64,000 bases of DNA from Reyranella sp. (GTDB lineage: Bacteria; Pseudomonadota; Alphaproteobacteria; Reyranellales; Reyranellaceae), in NCBI GenBank assembly GCA_019750135.1, contig JAIEOV010000055.1, forward strand, positions 36,129 to 100,128, given 5' to 3'. A program made the translations under genes and the position numbers. Of the stretch, positions 1-12,700 are shown piece by piece; the stretch's first letter is position 1; each line of letters starts with the position of its first letter. Under the pieces are notes generated by a model. It saw only the letters and a list, made by a program, of their open reading frames with translations. It ran no database searches and was not told the DNA's origin.

Positions 1-143
1 CCGGCTCCCTGTCGTTGAAGGAGATCGCCTGGCGGGTGGGCTACAGCAACGTCCCCAATTTCGTGAACGCCTTCCGGGCGCGCTACGGCGAGCCGCCGCG
101 GCAGTTCACTGAGCGGCGTCGCGAGGCAGCGAAACGCAGTTGA
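1..143 (+). CDS. AraC-family regulator, C-terminal fragment
   Basis: The window opens inside a reading frame that runs to a TGA at 141-143. The 46 visible residues match the second helix-turn-helix of AraC/XylS regulators: a recognition segment containing IAWRVGYSN, then the conserved FRARYGEPP stretch that ends these DNA-binding domains. The ligand domain lies outside the window, so target and effector cannot be told. It is co-directional with thiC but separated from it by the TPP riboswitch, so a regulatory link is not implied. Confidence 0.8.
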   Translation, partial: GSLSLKEIAWRVGYSNVPNFVNAFRARYGEPPRQFTERRREAAKRS

Positions 144-195
144 TCTGAAGCGCTTCATCGTTGCCTCGTGAGCCCGCAGGTATAAAGTCGCTTCC

Positions 196-298
196 GTCCA
201 AGGGGGGTCCCGACAAGGGGCTGAGATACCGACGGCCTTCACGGCAGCGCGGTGACCCTTTGAACCTGATCCGGGTCATGCCGGCGAAGGGACTGGAT
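196..298 (+). promoter_or_regulatory. TPP riboswitch (THI element) upstream of thiC
   Basis: The leader holds the conserved TPP aptamer blocks in order. A G-rich 5' P1 strand at about 201-207 is followed by GGGGCTGAGAT at 217-227 (pyrimidine-sensor side). ACCCTTTGAACCTGATC lies at about 255-271, and GGGTCATGCCGGCGAAGGGA closes the aptamer at 273-292. TPP riboswitches repress thiamin biosynthesis genes when thiamin pyrophosphate is bound. About 65 nt separate the aptamer from the thiC start, and no strong terminator is obvious there. Control of translation initiation is therefore likely, though that part is inference. Confidence 0.95.
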
Positions 299-363
299 AT
301 GCCTCCTTTGCACGACAAACACGCCGGATCTCCGTCAGCCATCTGCCACGGGAGATCCTCGTC

Positions 364-2178
<1,815 letters not shown>

Positions 2179-2187
2179 TATCGACGA

Positions 2188-2208
2188 GCGCGGGCTTTCG
2201 GCCCGCGC
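2188..2208 (+). terminator. Hairpin after thiC
   Basis: A perfect 8-bp stem (GCGCGGGC with GCCCGCGC) around a five-base TTTCG loop begins 10 nt after the thiC stop codon. No T-run follows, so it may act as a weak terminator or as an mRNA 3'-end stabiliser. Confidence 0.5.
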
Positions 2209-2260
2209 ATGAACATTATCTTCTCCTGCTCATCTACTCCTGTTCATCTCCCTTCATTCT

Positions 2261-2282
2261 CCTCTCCCCCAAGGGGGAGAGG
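2261..2282. repeat. Perfect 10-bp palindrome between thiC and the porin gene
   Basis: CCTCTCCCCC and GGGGGAGAGG are exact reverse complements separated by AA. They follow a pyrimidine-rich tract at 2220-2260. The element resembles short dispersed palindromes common between alphaproteobacterial genes. Its function here is unknown; it could form a cruciform or hairpin in the porin leader. Confidence 0.6.
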
Positions 2283-2397
2283 AACATGAGGCGGAGGGCG
2301 CGCTCACGCTGCGTCGCGCGCTGTAAACAAACCTTCGCCAGCCTGTAGCGATTCCTCAGCCATCGGACCGAACACTGCGGCCGGAGGGGTTCGTTAC

Positions 2398-4026
2398 ATG
2401 TCGTTCGAAGTCTCGGCGCGCCGTGCGGTCTTGCCGGCGGTCACTGCTGTCGTCGTGCTGGTTCTAGCGAGCCCGGCTTTTGCCCAACAATCACCGTCGA
2501 CCCAGGAACTGCTCGACCAGATCCGCCTGCTTCAGAAACGCATCGAGCAGCTCGAAGCGGCCGAGAAGCAGCGGCAGGCGACCGACTCGAAGGTGCGTGC
2601 GGCCGCCCAACAACCCGCGCCGTCGCCGAAGCCGGTGAAAGTGGAGGCGGCAACGCAGCCGCCACAAACGCCATCGGCAACGACATCGGCCGACGCTGCA
2701 CCAGCACCACCACCGGAATCGGACAAGCCCAACGGCACCTTCACGCTGGGCTCGGTGAAGCTGACCCTGGGCGGCTTCATCGATCTCACCGGCTACTATC
2801 GCAGCCGCAACGAGAATCGCGGCACGGGCACCGGCTACGCCACCATCCCGTTCTACGGACCGAACCCGCAGGGCAACTCCGGCGAGTTCGGCTTGAGCGC
2901 CCAGCAGACCCGCCTGTCGCTGAAGGCGGAGACCCCGATCGGTACGGACTCGCGCCTCATCGGCTACGGCGAGATCGACTTCAACAACGGCGCGGGCGGC
3001 GCCAACAACACCGAGACGAGCAGCTACACGCCGCGCCTGCGCCAGGCCTTCGCCCAGTACGTGGACGACTCATGGCAGGCCTACTTCCTGGCGGGCCAGG
3101 CCTGGACCCTGGCGAGCCCCTTCAAGAAGGGCCTCGATCCCTTCACCGTGTGGCAGCCGCCGACCGTCGATCACAACTACATGGTCGGCTACAACTACCT
3201 GCGCGTGCCGATGGTGCGAGCGGTGAAAGGCTTCGGCGACTTCTGGATGGGCATCGAGGCCAACACGCCGCAGACGATCTTCGGCGGTACGGCCGCGGTG
3301 CCGACCGGCGAGACGGTGTTCACGGGCTATCCGGGCGCCACCGGCCTCAATCCTCAGGTCAACTACAGCGTCAACACCGCGCCGGATATCGTCGCCAAGC
3401 TGGCGCTCGATACCAGGTTCGGGCACTTCGACGTCTTCGGCGTGGCGCGCTGGTTTCGTGACCAGGTCTCGTTCGGCACCAACAGCGTGAACTACGACGC
3501 CTTCGGCGGTGGCGTCGGCGGCAGCGCCTTCGTCCCCCTCGGGCGATGGGTCGACCTGATGGGCAACTTCATGTACGGCAGCGGCGTCGGCCGGTATGGC
3601 GCCGCGCAGCTGCCGGACGTCACCTATCTCTCGAACGGCGGCGTGACGCCGCTGCCGCAGGCATCTGGCATGGTCGGCGGCGTCGTCCACGCCGTGCCCG
3701 ACGTTTTAGACCTCTACGGCTTCTGGGGCTGGAACTGGATCGGCGCCAGCTACTTCCCGGGCGGCGGCTACGGCAACCCGACCTTCGACAACACCGGCTG
3801 CTTCAATCCCAACGCCGGCGGCTCTGCCTGTGCCGGCAACAACCAGATGCTCAGCGAACTGACCGTCGGCGTGAACTGGAACATGCTGCGCGGCCGCTAC
3901 GGAACGCTGCGCAGCGGACTGCAGTACGGCAACATCGTCCGCACCGCCTACCACGGCACCGGCGGCACCCCCAGCGCCACCGAGAACCTGTTCATGTTCA
4001 ACTTCCGCTATCTTCCGTTCGAGTGA
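2398..4026 (+). CDS. DcaP-like outer-membrane porin
   Basis: The 542-residue protein starts with a signal peptide ending near ASPAFAQ (about residue 30). A short coiled coil follows (LLDQIRLLQKRIEQLEAAEK), then a Pro/Ala-rich linker to about residue 115. A long beta-rich barrel domain starts at GSVKLTLGGFIDL and ends with an aromatic C-terminal strand (FNFRYLPFE) of the kind recognised by the Bam machinery. This layout fits DcaP-type trimeric porins, which take up organic acids and other small anionic substrates; the substrate here is unknown. It is convergent with the hydratase gene at 4030. Confidence 0.75.
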   Translation: MSFEVSARRAVLPAVTAVVVLVLASPAFAQQSPSTQELLDQIRLLQKRIEQLEAAEKQRQATDSKVRAAAQQPAPSPKPVKVEAATQPPQTPSATTSADAAPAPPPESDKPNGTFTLGSVKLTLGGFIDLTGYYRSRNENRGTGTGYATIPFYGPNPQGNSGEFGLSAQQTRLSLKAETPIGTDSRLIGYGEIDFNNGAGGANNTETSSYTPRLRQAFAQYVDDSWQAYFLAGQAWTLASPFKKGLDPFTVWQPPTVDHNYMVGYNYLRVPMVRAVKGFGDFWMGIEANTPQTIFGGTAAVPTGETVFTGYPGATGLNPQVNYSVNTAPDIVAKLALDTRFGHFDVFGVARWFRDQVSFGTNSVNYDAFGGGVGGSAFVPLGRWVDLMGNFMYGSGVGRYGAAQLPDVTYLSNGGVTPLPQASGMVGGVVHAVPDVLDLYGFWGWNWIGASYFPGGGYGNPTFDNTGCFNPNAGGSACAGNNQMLSELTVGVNWNMLRGRYGTLRSGLQYGNIVRTAYHGTGGTPSATENLFMFNFRYLPFE

Positions 4027-4029
4027 GGC

Positions 4030-4821
4030 TCAGCCATACGTCGCCGTCACCGTGCCGAACGGTCCGAAGTCGGCGACGTAGGTCTCGCCGGCCTTGGGCT
4101 GCAGCATGCCGGTCAGCGTGCCGGTGCTGATTATCTGCCCCGCCTTGAGCCCGATACCGGTGCGCGAGAGCTCGTTGGCGAGCCACGTGACGGGCGCCAT
4201 GGGATGATCGAGCGCGGCTGCCGCCGTGCCCTTGCGCCGCTCGACGCCGTTGCACGAGAGCACGACCTCCTGGTTCGCGATGTCGCGCATCTTCCAGTCG
4301 TCGATCGCCGGGCCGTAGCAGATCGTGCCGCCGCCCGCGCCGTCGGCCAGGATCGCCGGCAGAGCCGGGAAGGCCGCGTCATGGACGAACCGGCATTCGG
4401 CGAGCTCGATGCCGGGATGCAACGAGGCGACCGCCTCGGTCACTTCTTCGACCGTGTAAGGTTTCGCCCGCGGCGGCAGGTCGGCGCCGAGCCGCGCCAT
4501 GTACTCGACCTCGGGGATCGGGCTGCATTGCCGGGCATGCTCGACACTGGTCGGCGAGGGCCTGACGTGGCCAGCGAAGACGCGGCCGTAGATCGGAGAG
4601 TCGGTCCGCAGCGCCTTCTGCATCTCTTCCTTCGCGGCGGCAATCTTCCAGCCTGCGACCGTCCAGCCCAGCTCCTCTTCGACCATGCGGGCGATGCGAT
4701 AGGCGCTCTGCTTGTCGGCCGGCACCAGGCGTGCCTCGAGGCCGCTCTGCTGGCGACTGTCGCGGCGCAGGGTGGCGAGCAGGCGGGCGAGGTCGCGTTG
4801 GGCGTCGGTATCCATCGTCAT
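4030..4821 (-). CDS. 2-keto-4-pentenoate hydratase / fumarylacetoacetate hydrolase-family protein
   Basis: The 263-residue protein matches the MhpD/HpcG group. It has an N-terminal helical region, then the family core with IPEVEYMARLG, a Glu-rich metal site around HPGIELAECRF, and the C-terminal GLKAGQIISTGTLTG segment. Family members hydrate 2-hydroxypenta-2,4-dienoate or decarboxylate related meta-cleavage products of aromatic compounds. No meta-cleavage dioxygenase or aldolase gene is adjacent, so the exact substrate is open. Two in-frame ATGs (4821 and 4815) are possible starts; neither has a strong ribosome site. Confidence 0.85.
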   Translation of the reverse strand: MTMDTDAQRDLARLLATLRRDSRQQSGLEARLVPADKQSAYRIARMVEEELGWTVAGWKIAAAKEEMQKALRTDSPIYGRVFAGHVRPSPTSVEHARQCSPIPEVEYMARLGADLPPRAKPYTVEEVTEAVASLHPGIELAECRFVHDAAFPALPAILADGAGGGTICYGPAIDDWKMRDIANQEVVLSCNGVERRKGTAAAALDHPMAPVTWLANELSRTGIGLKAGQIISTGTLTGMLQPKAGETYVADFGPFGTVTATYG

Positions 4822-5228
4822 GGCGAGGTACTAGGCTCGCCCTGGAAGTCCGGCAAACGACTTGTAGGCCCGACGCCTTGAGGCGCACTCAGCGCAGGCC
4901 CTTCGGAAACAATTCCCAGCGGGTGACGGGTCGTAGCGTGCATCGGACCGTCATCGACCCCATATGTTGTGGCCTACGGTGTATTTTGGTGCCCGTATGG
5001 CACGAAAGAATTAGGCATCCGGGACTTGCAACAGGCGATAACCAAAGTTATCATATCAAACGCTCGCGACGGCTGTTCCTCGCCATGCGACCTTTGTGGG
5101 CGGCTGCGCGTTTCATCGAATGGCCGCTATCGGCGACTACCTTGCGCCTATCGGACCCGCGGGGGAGATTTTGGCGAAACGGTCCGTATTGGTAAGCAGT
5201 TAGCGCGCGTTTGGGGCATAGGGACACG
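4822..5228. other. Intergenic region before the efflux operon
   Basis: This 407-base stretch separates the divergent hydratase and efflux genes and includes a less GC-rich patch around 4965-5075. The one clear structure is an inverted repeat, GATAAC-CAAA-GTTATC, at 5037-5052. It could be an operator for the efflux operon. Short open frames here have no convincing family features, and no regulator gene is adjacent. Confidence 0.4.
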
Positions 5229-6527
5229 ATGAAAAGGCTGCGGACCCTGCTCGGGATCGGCTTGGGGCTCGCCATTGTGGCGGGCGCCGGCTGGTATATT
5301 TCGCAGAACGGAACTTCGCCGCCGCGCCAAGCCGCCCGGTTCGGCGCCGGCGTGCCGACGCCGGTCGGCATAGCGACTGCCGCCAAGGGCGAAGTCCCGG
5401 TGGTGATCCGCGCGCTCGGCACCGTGGCGCCGCTGCAGACCGTCAACGTGAAGACGCAGATCACCGGCCAGCTCCTCAAGGTCGACTTCAAGGAAGGCCA
5501 GATGGTGAAGCAGGGCGACATGCTCGCGCTGGTCGATCCGCGGCCCTACGACGTCGCCCTGCAGCAGGCGATCGGCGCGCAGCAGAAGGACGAGGCGCTG
5601 CTCAAGAACGCCCAGGTCGACCTCGAGCGCTATCGCAAGCTGGTCGCCCAGGATTCGATCGCGCGCCAGCAGCTCGACACCCAGCAGTCGCTGGTCCGCC
5701 AGTACGAGGCCGCCCTGGTGATCGACCAGGCCGCGGTCGACGCCGCCAAGCTCAACGTCACCTACACGCGGATCGTGGCGCCGATCACCGGCCGCATCGG
5801 CCTGCGCACCGTCGATCCCGGCAACTACGTGACGATGGGCGACGCCACCTCGATCTGCATCATCATCCAGATCCAGCCTATTTCCGTGCTGTTCACCATC
5901 CCGGAGGACACGCTGCCGCAGGTGCGCGAGCGCCTGAAGGCCGGCGCCAAGCTCGAGGTGCGCGTGCTCGACCGCGCGCAGAAGAACGAGCTCGCGATCG
6001 GCAAGCTCGACACGCACGACAACATCATCGATCTCACGACCGGCACCGTGAAGCTGCGCGCGGTGTTCGACAACAAGGACGACGCGCTGTTCCCCAACCA
6101 GTTCGTCAATGTCCGCCTGCTGGTCGACACGGTGAAGGACGCGACGGTCGTGCCGGTGGCCGCCATCCAGCGCGGCCAGCCCGGCACCTTCGTCTACCTG
6201 GTGAAGGCCGACGATACGGTCGAGATCCGCGTCGTCGAGCTCGGCGCCACCGACGGCGACAAGGTGCAGATCGTGAAGGGCCTGCAGGTGGGCGACCAGG
6301 TCGTGATCGACGGCACCGACCGCCTGCGCGACGGCGCCAAGATCCGCCGCCCCGGTGGCGGTCCGCCGCGCGCCGCGTCGGGCCCGCCGATCGCCAACGC
6401 GCCGGATCCTGCCGCCCAAGGAGGTGGCCAGCAGCAGCAGAGGCGACGCCAGGCCAATGGCGGCGGGACTGGCAGCAGTCCTGCCAGCAGCCCTGGCGGC
6501 GCGGCCGCCGCTCAGCCCAACCAGTAA
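5229..6527 (+). CDS. RND efflux periplasmic adaptor (membrane fusion protein, MdtA-like)
   Basis: The adaptor links an inner-membrane RND pump to the outer-membrane channel. A single N-terminal membrane anchor (residues 7-25) is followed by the lipoyl/barrel-sandwich half-motif around KTQITGQLLKVDFKEGQMV. A helical hairpin rich in Gln and Ala comes next, with the second lipoyl half at TYTRIVAPITGRIGLR and beta-barrel and membrane-proximal domains after it. The C-terminal tail is rich in Gly, Pro and Gln. The ATG at 5229 is preferred over an upstream in-frame TTG at 5211 because it begins the membrane anchor. It is the first gene of a four-gene operon. Confidence 0.9.
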   Translation: MKRLRTLLGIGLGLAIVAGAGWYISQNGTSPPRQAARFGAGVPTPVGIATAAKGEVPVVIRALGTVAPLQTVNVKTQITGQLLKVDFKEGQMVKQGDMLALVDPRPYDVALQQAIGAQQKDEALLKNAQVDLERYRKLVAQDSIARQQLDTQQSLVRQYEAALVIDQAAVDAAKLNVTYTRIVAPITGRIGLRTVDPGNYVTMGDATSICIIIQIQPISVLFTIPEDTLPQVRERLKAGAKLEVRVLDRAQKNELAIGKLDTHDNIIDLTTGTVKLRAVFDNKDDALFPNQFVNVRLLVDTVKDATVVPVAAIQRGQPGTFVYLVKADDTVEIRVVELGATDGDKVQIVKGLQVGDQVVIDGTDRLRDGAKIRRPGGGPPRAASGPPIANAPDPAAQGGGQQQQRRRQANGGGTGSSPASSPGGAAAAQPNQ

Positions 6528-6540
6528 TCCCGCCCGCGAC

Positions 6541-9500
6541 ATGAATCCGTCGCGGATCTTCATCGAACGTCCGGTGGCGACCTCGCTGCTGATGGTCGCA
6601 ATCATGCTCGTGGGCGCGATCGCCTACCGGTTCTTGCCCTTGTCGGCGTTGCCGCAGGTCGACTACCCGACCATCCGCGTGCTGACGCTCTATCCCGGCG
6701 CCAGCCCCGAGGTCATGACCTCGTCGATCACCGCGCCGCTCGAGCGCCAGTTCGGCCAGATGCCGGGCCTGAACCAGATGACGTCGACCAGCTCGGCCGG
6801 CGCGTCGTCGATCGTTCTGCAGTTCGAGCTCAAGCTCGGCCTGGACGTCGCCGAGCAGCAGGTGCAGGCCGCCATCAACGCCGCCAGCAACCTCCTCCCG
6901 TCCGACCTGCCGTCGCCGCCGGTCTACGCCAAGATCAATCCCGCCGACGCGCCGGTGCTGACGCTCGCCGTCACGTCGAAGACCGAGCCTCTGACCAAGG
7001 TTTACGACTACGTCGACACGCGGCTGGCGCAGAAGATCTCACAGCTGCCCGGCGTCGGCCTGGTCAGCCTGGACGGCGGCCAGAAGCCCGGCGTGCGCAT
7101 CCGCGCCAACCCGACGGCGCTCGCGGCCTATGGCCTGAACGTCGACGACCTGCGCACCACCATCGCCAATGCCAACGTCAACACGCCCAAGGGCAATTTC
7201 GACGGCCCGGCGCGCGCCTATACCATCAACGCCAACGACCAGATCCTCGATCCCAAGCAGTTCAAGGACGTCGTCGTGGCCTACCGCAACGGCGCCCCGG
7301 TGCGCTTGTCGGACGTTGCCACGGTCGAGGAGGCACAGGAGAACAACCGGCTGGCTGCCTGGACGAACACCACCCAGGCCGTGATCATCAACGTCCGCCG
7401 CCAGCCCGGCGCCAACGTCATCGAGGTGGTCGACAGCATCAAGAAGCTGCTGCCGCAGCTGCGCGAAACGATACCCGCCTCGGTCGACATCGCCGTCCTG
7501 ACCGACCGCACGACCACCATCCGCGCCTCGGTGCGCGACGTGCAGATCGAGCTCACCTTCGCCGTGATCCTGGTCGTCGCCGTGATCTTCCTGTTCCTGG
7601 GCGACTGGCGGGCGACCCTGATCCCCAGCCTGTCGGTGCCCCTGTCGCTGGTCGGCACGCTGGCGGTGATGTATCTCGCGGGCTTCAGCCTCAACAATCT
7701 GTCGATCATGGCGTTGACCATCGCCACCGGCTTCGTGGTCGACGACGCCATCGTCATGATCGAGAACATCGCCCGCTACATAGAACGCGGCGAGGATCCC
7801 AAGGAGGCCTCGCTGCGGGGCAGCAAGCAGATCGCCTTCACCGTGGTTTCGCTGACCGTGTCGCTGATCGCCGTGCTGATCCCGCTGCTGTTCATGAGCG
7901 ACGTGGTCGGCCGCCTGTTCAGCGAGTTCGCGGTCACGCTCTCGGTCACCATCCTGATCTCGGCCGTCGTGTCGCTGACGCTGGTGCCGATGATGTGCGC
8001 TCAGCTCCTGCGCCAGCGGCCGGGGCACGCCGAGCAGACGACGGCGCATCCGCATCCGGAAGCAGAAGCGTTGGGTGCCGGCTGGTTCGGCCGCCTGATC
8101 GGCCTGTACGACCGCTGTCTGGTCGTGGTGTTTCGCCACCAGCCGCTGACCCTGCTGATCGCTGTCGGCACGATCGTGCTGACCGTGATGCTTTATGTCG
8201 TCATCCCGAAAGGCTTCTTCCCGGTGCAGGACACCGGCCTGATCCAGGCCGTGACCGAGGCGCCGCAGTCCATTTCCTTCGAGGCCATGGCCAAGCGCCA
8301 GAACGCGCTGGCGGCGGCCATCCTGGAGGATCCTGACGTCGAGAGCCTCAGCTCCTTCATCGGCGTCGACGGCACCAATGCGACGCTGAATTCGGGCCGC
8401 ATGCTGATCAACCTCAAGCCGCGCAGCGAGCGCAGCCTGACGGCCAGCCAGATCATCCGCCGCATCCAGCGTGACACGGCGTCGGTACAGGGCATCTCGC
8501 TCTACATGCAGCCTGCCCAGGATCTCACCATCGATTCGACGGTGAGCCGCACCCAGTACCAGTTCGTCCTGCAGAGCCCCAAGCTCGAGGATTTCGACAC
8601 CTGGGTGCCGCGCCTGATGGATCGCCTGCAGCGCCTGCCCGAGATCGTCGACGTCACCACCGACATGCAGGCCAAGGGCCTGTCGCTGTTCATCAAGCTC
8701 GACCGCGATGCCGCGGCGCGCTTCGGCATCACTGCCGCCTCGGTCAACAACGTGCTGTACGACGCCTTCGGCCAGCGCATCGTCTCGACGGTCTACGGCC
8801 AGTCCAACCAGTACCGCGTGATCTACGAGGTCGAGCCGTCGATGGGCCGCTCCATCGATTCGCTCGCCAATCTCTATCTGCCCGGCGCCGGCGGCAAGCA
8901 GGTGCCGATGTCGTCCATCGCCACCTTCGAGGAACGCACCGCGCCCTTGCGCCAGGACCGGCTGGGCCAGTTCCCGGCCACCACCATCTCCTTCAACCTG
9001 GCGCCGGGCTATGCGCTGGGCCAGGCCGTCGATGCCATCCAGGCGGCGCAGCGCGAGATCGGCATGCCGCTGTCGATGACCACGCACTTCCAGGGCGCCG
9101 CGCTCGCCTTCCAGAAGTCGCTCGACAGCCAGCTGCTGTTGATCCTGGCCGCCATCGTCACGGTCTATATCGTGCTGGGCGTGCTCTATGAGAGCTACAT
9201 CCATCCCATCACGATCCTGTCGACCCTGCCGTCGGCCGGCATCGGCGCGCTGCTGGCGCTGATGCTGGCCGGCGCCGATCTCAGCGTCGTCGCCATCATC
9301 GGCATCGTGCTGCTGATCGGCATCGTCAAGAAGAACGCCATCATGATGATCGACTTCGCGCTGGACGCGGAGCGCAATGAAGGCAAGACGCCGCAGGAGG
9401 CCATCCACCAGGCCTGCCTGCTGCGCTTCCGGCCGATCCTCATGACCACCGTGGCCGCCCTGGTGGGCGCGTTGCCGCTGATGCTGGGCAGCGGCACCGG

Positions 9501-9702
9501 CTCCGAGCTGCGCTCGCCGCTCGGCATCACCATCGTCGGCGGCCTGATCGTCAGCCAGGTGCTGACGCTCTTCACCACGCCGGTGATCTACCTCGCCTTC
9601 GATCGCCTGGGCCGCCGCCTGCGCGGCGTGCCGCTCGACACGCCGGCCAATCCGGTGCCGCGGACAGGCCCGGACCCGACGGCTGAGAGGCCGCTGACAT
9701 GA
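6541..9702 (+). CDS. RND efflux transporter, inner-membrane pump subunit 1 (MdtB-like)
   Basis: The 1053-residue protein has the full AcrB-type plan: two homologous halves, each with a first membrane helix, a large periplasmic porter/docking loop and a block of membrane helices. The start at 6541 (MNPSRIFIERPVATSLL) is the canonical RND N-terminus. Helix 4 carries the proton-relay acidic pair in GFVVDDAIVMIENI. Helix 10-11 holds GIVKKNAIMMIDFAL, which is typical of the MdtB/MdtC class. It lies 13 nt after the adaptor gene, and its stop overlaps the next start in ATGA, so the two pump genes are translationally coupled. Confidence 0.93.
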   Translation: MNPSRIFIERPVATSLLMVAIMLVGAIAYRFLPLSALPQVDYPTIRVLTLYPGASPEVMTSSITAPLERQFGQMPGLNQMTSTSSAGASSIVLQFELKLGLDVAEQQVQAAINAASNLLPSDLPSPPVYAKINPADAPVLTLAVTSKTEPLTKVYDYVDTRLAQKISQLPGVGLVSLDGGQKPGVRIRANPTALAAYGLNVDDLRTTIANANVNTPKGNFDGPARAYTINANDQILDPKQFKDVVVAYRNGAPVRLSDVATVEEAQENNRLAAWTNTTQAVIINVRRQPGANVIEVVDSIKKLLPQLRETIPASVDIAVLTDRTTTIRASVRDVQIELTFAVILVVAVIFLFLGDWRATLIPSLSVPLSLVGTLAVMYLAGFSLNNLSIMALTIATGFVVDDAIVMIENIARYIERGEDPKEASLRGSKQIAFTVVSLTVSLIAVLIPLLFMSDVVGRLFSEFAVTLSVTILISAVVSLTLVPMMCAQLLRQRPGHAEQTTAHPHPEAEALGAGWFGRLIGLYDRCLVVVFRHQPLTLLIAVGTIVLTVMLYVVIPKGFFPVQDTGLIQAVTEAPQSISFEAMAKRQNALAAAILEDPDVESLSSFIGVDGTNATLNSGRMLINLKPRSERSLTASQIIRRIQRDTASVQGISLYMQPAQDLTIDSTVSRTQYQFVLQSPKLEDFDTWVPRLMDRLQRLPEIVDVTTDMQAKGLSLFIKLDRDAAARFGITAASVNNVLYDAFGQRIVSTVYGQSNQYRVIYEVEPSMGRSIDSLANLYLPGAGGKQVPMSSIATFEERTAPLRQDRLGQFPATTISFNLAPGYALGQAVDAIQAAQREIGMPLSMTTHFQGAALAFQKSLDSQLLLILAAIVTVYIVLGVLYESYIHPITILSTLPSAGIGALLALMLAGADLSVVAIIGIVLLIGIVKKNAIMMIDFALDAERNEGKTPQEAIHQACLLRFRPILMTTVAALVGALPLMLGSGTGSELRSPLGITIVGGLIVSQVLTLFTTPVIYLAFDRLGRRLRGVPLDTPANPVPRTGPDPTAERPLT

Positions 9703-12700
9703 ACCTGTCGGCGCCCTTCATCGCCCGACCGGTGGCGACGACGCTCTTGACCATCGGAATTGCGCTGGCGGGACTGGTCGCCTTCCTGAAGCTGCCGGTG
9801 TCGCCGCTGCCCAAGGTCGATTTCCCGACCATCCAGGTCTCGGCCAGCCTGCCGGGCGCGTCGCCCGAGACCGTGGCGACCAGCCTGACCACGCCGCTTG
9901 AGCGCGCATTGGGCGCCATTGCCGGCGTCACCGAGATCACTTCGATGAGCACGGTCGGCAATGCGCGCATCACGCTGCAGTTCGACCTCTCGCGCAGCAT
10001 CGACGGCGCGGCACGCGACGTGCAGGCGGCCATCAACGCCGCGCGCATGGAGATGCCGAGCGACCTGCCGAGCAATCCGCAGTATCGCAAGATCAATCCG
10101 GCCGACGCGCCGGCCGTCGTCCTGGCCGTCACATCGGACACGCTTGGGCAGGGCCGCCTGTTCGACGCCGCCTCCAATATCCTGCAGCAGAAGCTGAGCC
10201 AGGTGACGGGTGTCGGCCAGGTGGTGTTGGGCGGCAGCTCGTTGCCGGCAGTACGCGTGGAAATCAATCCGACGGCGCTGAACAAGTACCAGATCGGCCT
10301 CGAGAGCGTGCGCGCCGCCCTGGCCGCCGCCAATGCCAACTCGCCCAAGGGCGCGCTCGAGGATGGCGACCGGCGCTTCCAGATCTATTCCAACGACCAG
10401 GCACGCACGGCAGAGGAGTATCGGCCGCTGATCATCGCCTGGCGCAACGGCGCGCCGGTCCGCCTGTCCGAGGTCGCCGAGGTCATCGACGCCACCGAGA
10501 ACATCCGCAACGAGGGCCAGGCCAACGGCAAGCGTTCAGTGCTGGTGATCATCTACCTGCAGCCCAATGCCAACGTCATCGAGTCGGTCGACGAGGTGAG
10601 GAGCCTGCTGCCCGAACTGCAGGCGGCCCTGCCGAACGACGTCGACCTGCAGGTCGTCAGCGACCGCACCGTCACCATCCGCGGCTCGCTGAAAGAGGTC
10701 GAGCATGCGCTGCTGATCAGCATCATCCTGGTCGTGCTGGTGACCTTCGCCTTCCTGCGCTCGGCCCGGGCCGGCTTCGTCGCCGCCGTCGCCGTTCCGG
10801 TATCGCTGATCACCACCTTCGGCGGCATGTACCTGCTGGGTTACAGCATCAACAACCTGTCGCTGATGGCCATGGCGATCGCCGCGGGCTTCGTGGTCGA
10901 CGACGCCATCATCGTGCTTGAGAATGTCTCGCGGCACATCGAGGCCGGCATGTCGCGCGTCGACGCCGCCCTGCAGGGTGCTCGCGAGGTCGGCTTCACC
11001 GTGGTGTCGATGAGCGTGTCGCTGATTGCGGTGTTCATCCCCATCCTGCTGATGCAAGGCATCGTGGGCCGCCTGTTCCGCGAGTTCGCCGTCACGCTGT
11101 CGATCGCCATCGTGATCTCGATGGTGGTGTCGCTCACCACCACGCCGATGATGTGCGCCTATGTGCTGCAGCCGCACGACAGCACGCGGCCGGAGGGCCG
11201 TTTCTTCCGCTGGAGCGAACGCGGCTTCGCCGCCCTGCAGCGCTGGTACGGCGGCAGCCTGCGCTTCGTGCTGCGTCATCCGCTGGCGACCATGCTGGTG
11301 TTCCTGGCGACGGTGATCCTGAACATCGACCTCTACGTCACCATCCCCAAGGGCTTCTTCCCGCAGCAGGACACCGGCCGAATCGTCGGCGGCATCCGCG
11401 CCGACCAGAGCATCTCCTTCCAGGCGATGCGCCGGAAGTTCCGCCAGTTCATGGAGATCGTGCGCCAGGATCCGGCGATCGAAAGCGTGGCGGGCTTCAC
11501 CGGCGGCTTCTCGACCAACTCGGGTTTCGTGTTCGCGACGCTGAAGCCCCTGAACGAGCGCAAGATCTCGGCCGACCAGGTGATCGCCCGCCTGCGTCCC
11601 AAGCTCGCCCAGGTGCCAGGCGCCAACCTGTTCATGGCGGCGGTGCAGGATATCCGGGTCGGTGGCCGCCAGGGCAACGCGCAGTACCAATTCACCCTGC
11701 AGGCCGATTCGCTGCCCGACCTCTACACCTGGGCGCCCAAGCTCACCGAGGCGTTGCGCCAGGACCAGTCGGTCATCACCGACGTCGATTCCGACCAGCA
11801 GCAACGCGGCCTGCAGGTCAACCTCACCATCGACCGCGACGCGGCGGCGCGGCTCGGCGTGTCGACGCGCTCGATCTCCTCGACCTTGTACGACGCCTTC
11901 GGCCAGCGCCAGGTCTCGACCATCTACAACGCGCTGAACCAGTATCACGTCGTCATGGAGGTGGCGCCCGAGTACTGGGAGAATCCCGAGCGGCTGAAGG
12001 ACATCTATGTCAGCACCACGGGCGGCGCGATCAGCGGCGCCCAGGCGACGGCCGCGACTGTCTCCACCACGCCACTGGCGACAGGCGCCGCCGATCCGAC
12101 GGCGGCGGTGCGCAACCAGCGCACCAACGCGATCGCCGTGTCAGGCCGCGGCTCGGCCTCGACGGGGGCGGCGGTCAGCACCACGGCCGAGACGATGGTC
12201 CCGCTGTCGCAGCTCGTGAAGTACGAGTACGGCACGACTCCGCTCGCCGTGAACCACCAGGGCCTGTTCGTCGCCAGCACGGTCTCCTTCAACCTGGTGC
12301 CGGGCAAGACGCTCTCCGATGCCGTCGCCTATGTGAACGCGACCATGCACGAGATCGGCATGCCGGCCACAATCCATGGATCGTTCCAAGGCACGGCGCG
12401 CGCGTTCCAGCAGAATCTCAGCAGCCAGCTCCTGCTGGTGCTGGCGGCGCTCGCCGCCGTCTATATCGTGCTCGGCATCCTCTACGAGAGCTACATCCAT
12501 CCCATCACCATCCTGTCGACCCTGCCGTCGGCCGGCATCGGTGCGCTGCTGGCGCTCAAGATCACCAATGTGGAGTTCAGCCTGATCGCCATGATCGGCG
12601 TGCTGCTGCTGATCGGCATCGTCAAGAAGAACGCCATCATGATGATCGACGTGGCGCTCGATCGCGAACGCAGCGAAGGACTGGTTCCTGCCGAGGCGAT

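Noticed and set aside
4969..5232. Possible small gene upstream of the efflux operon
   Set aside because: A short frame with no ribosome site; a weak resemblance to an antitoxin start (GIRDLQQA) breaks off at once.
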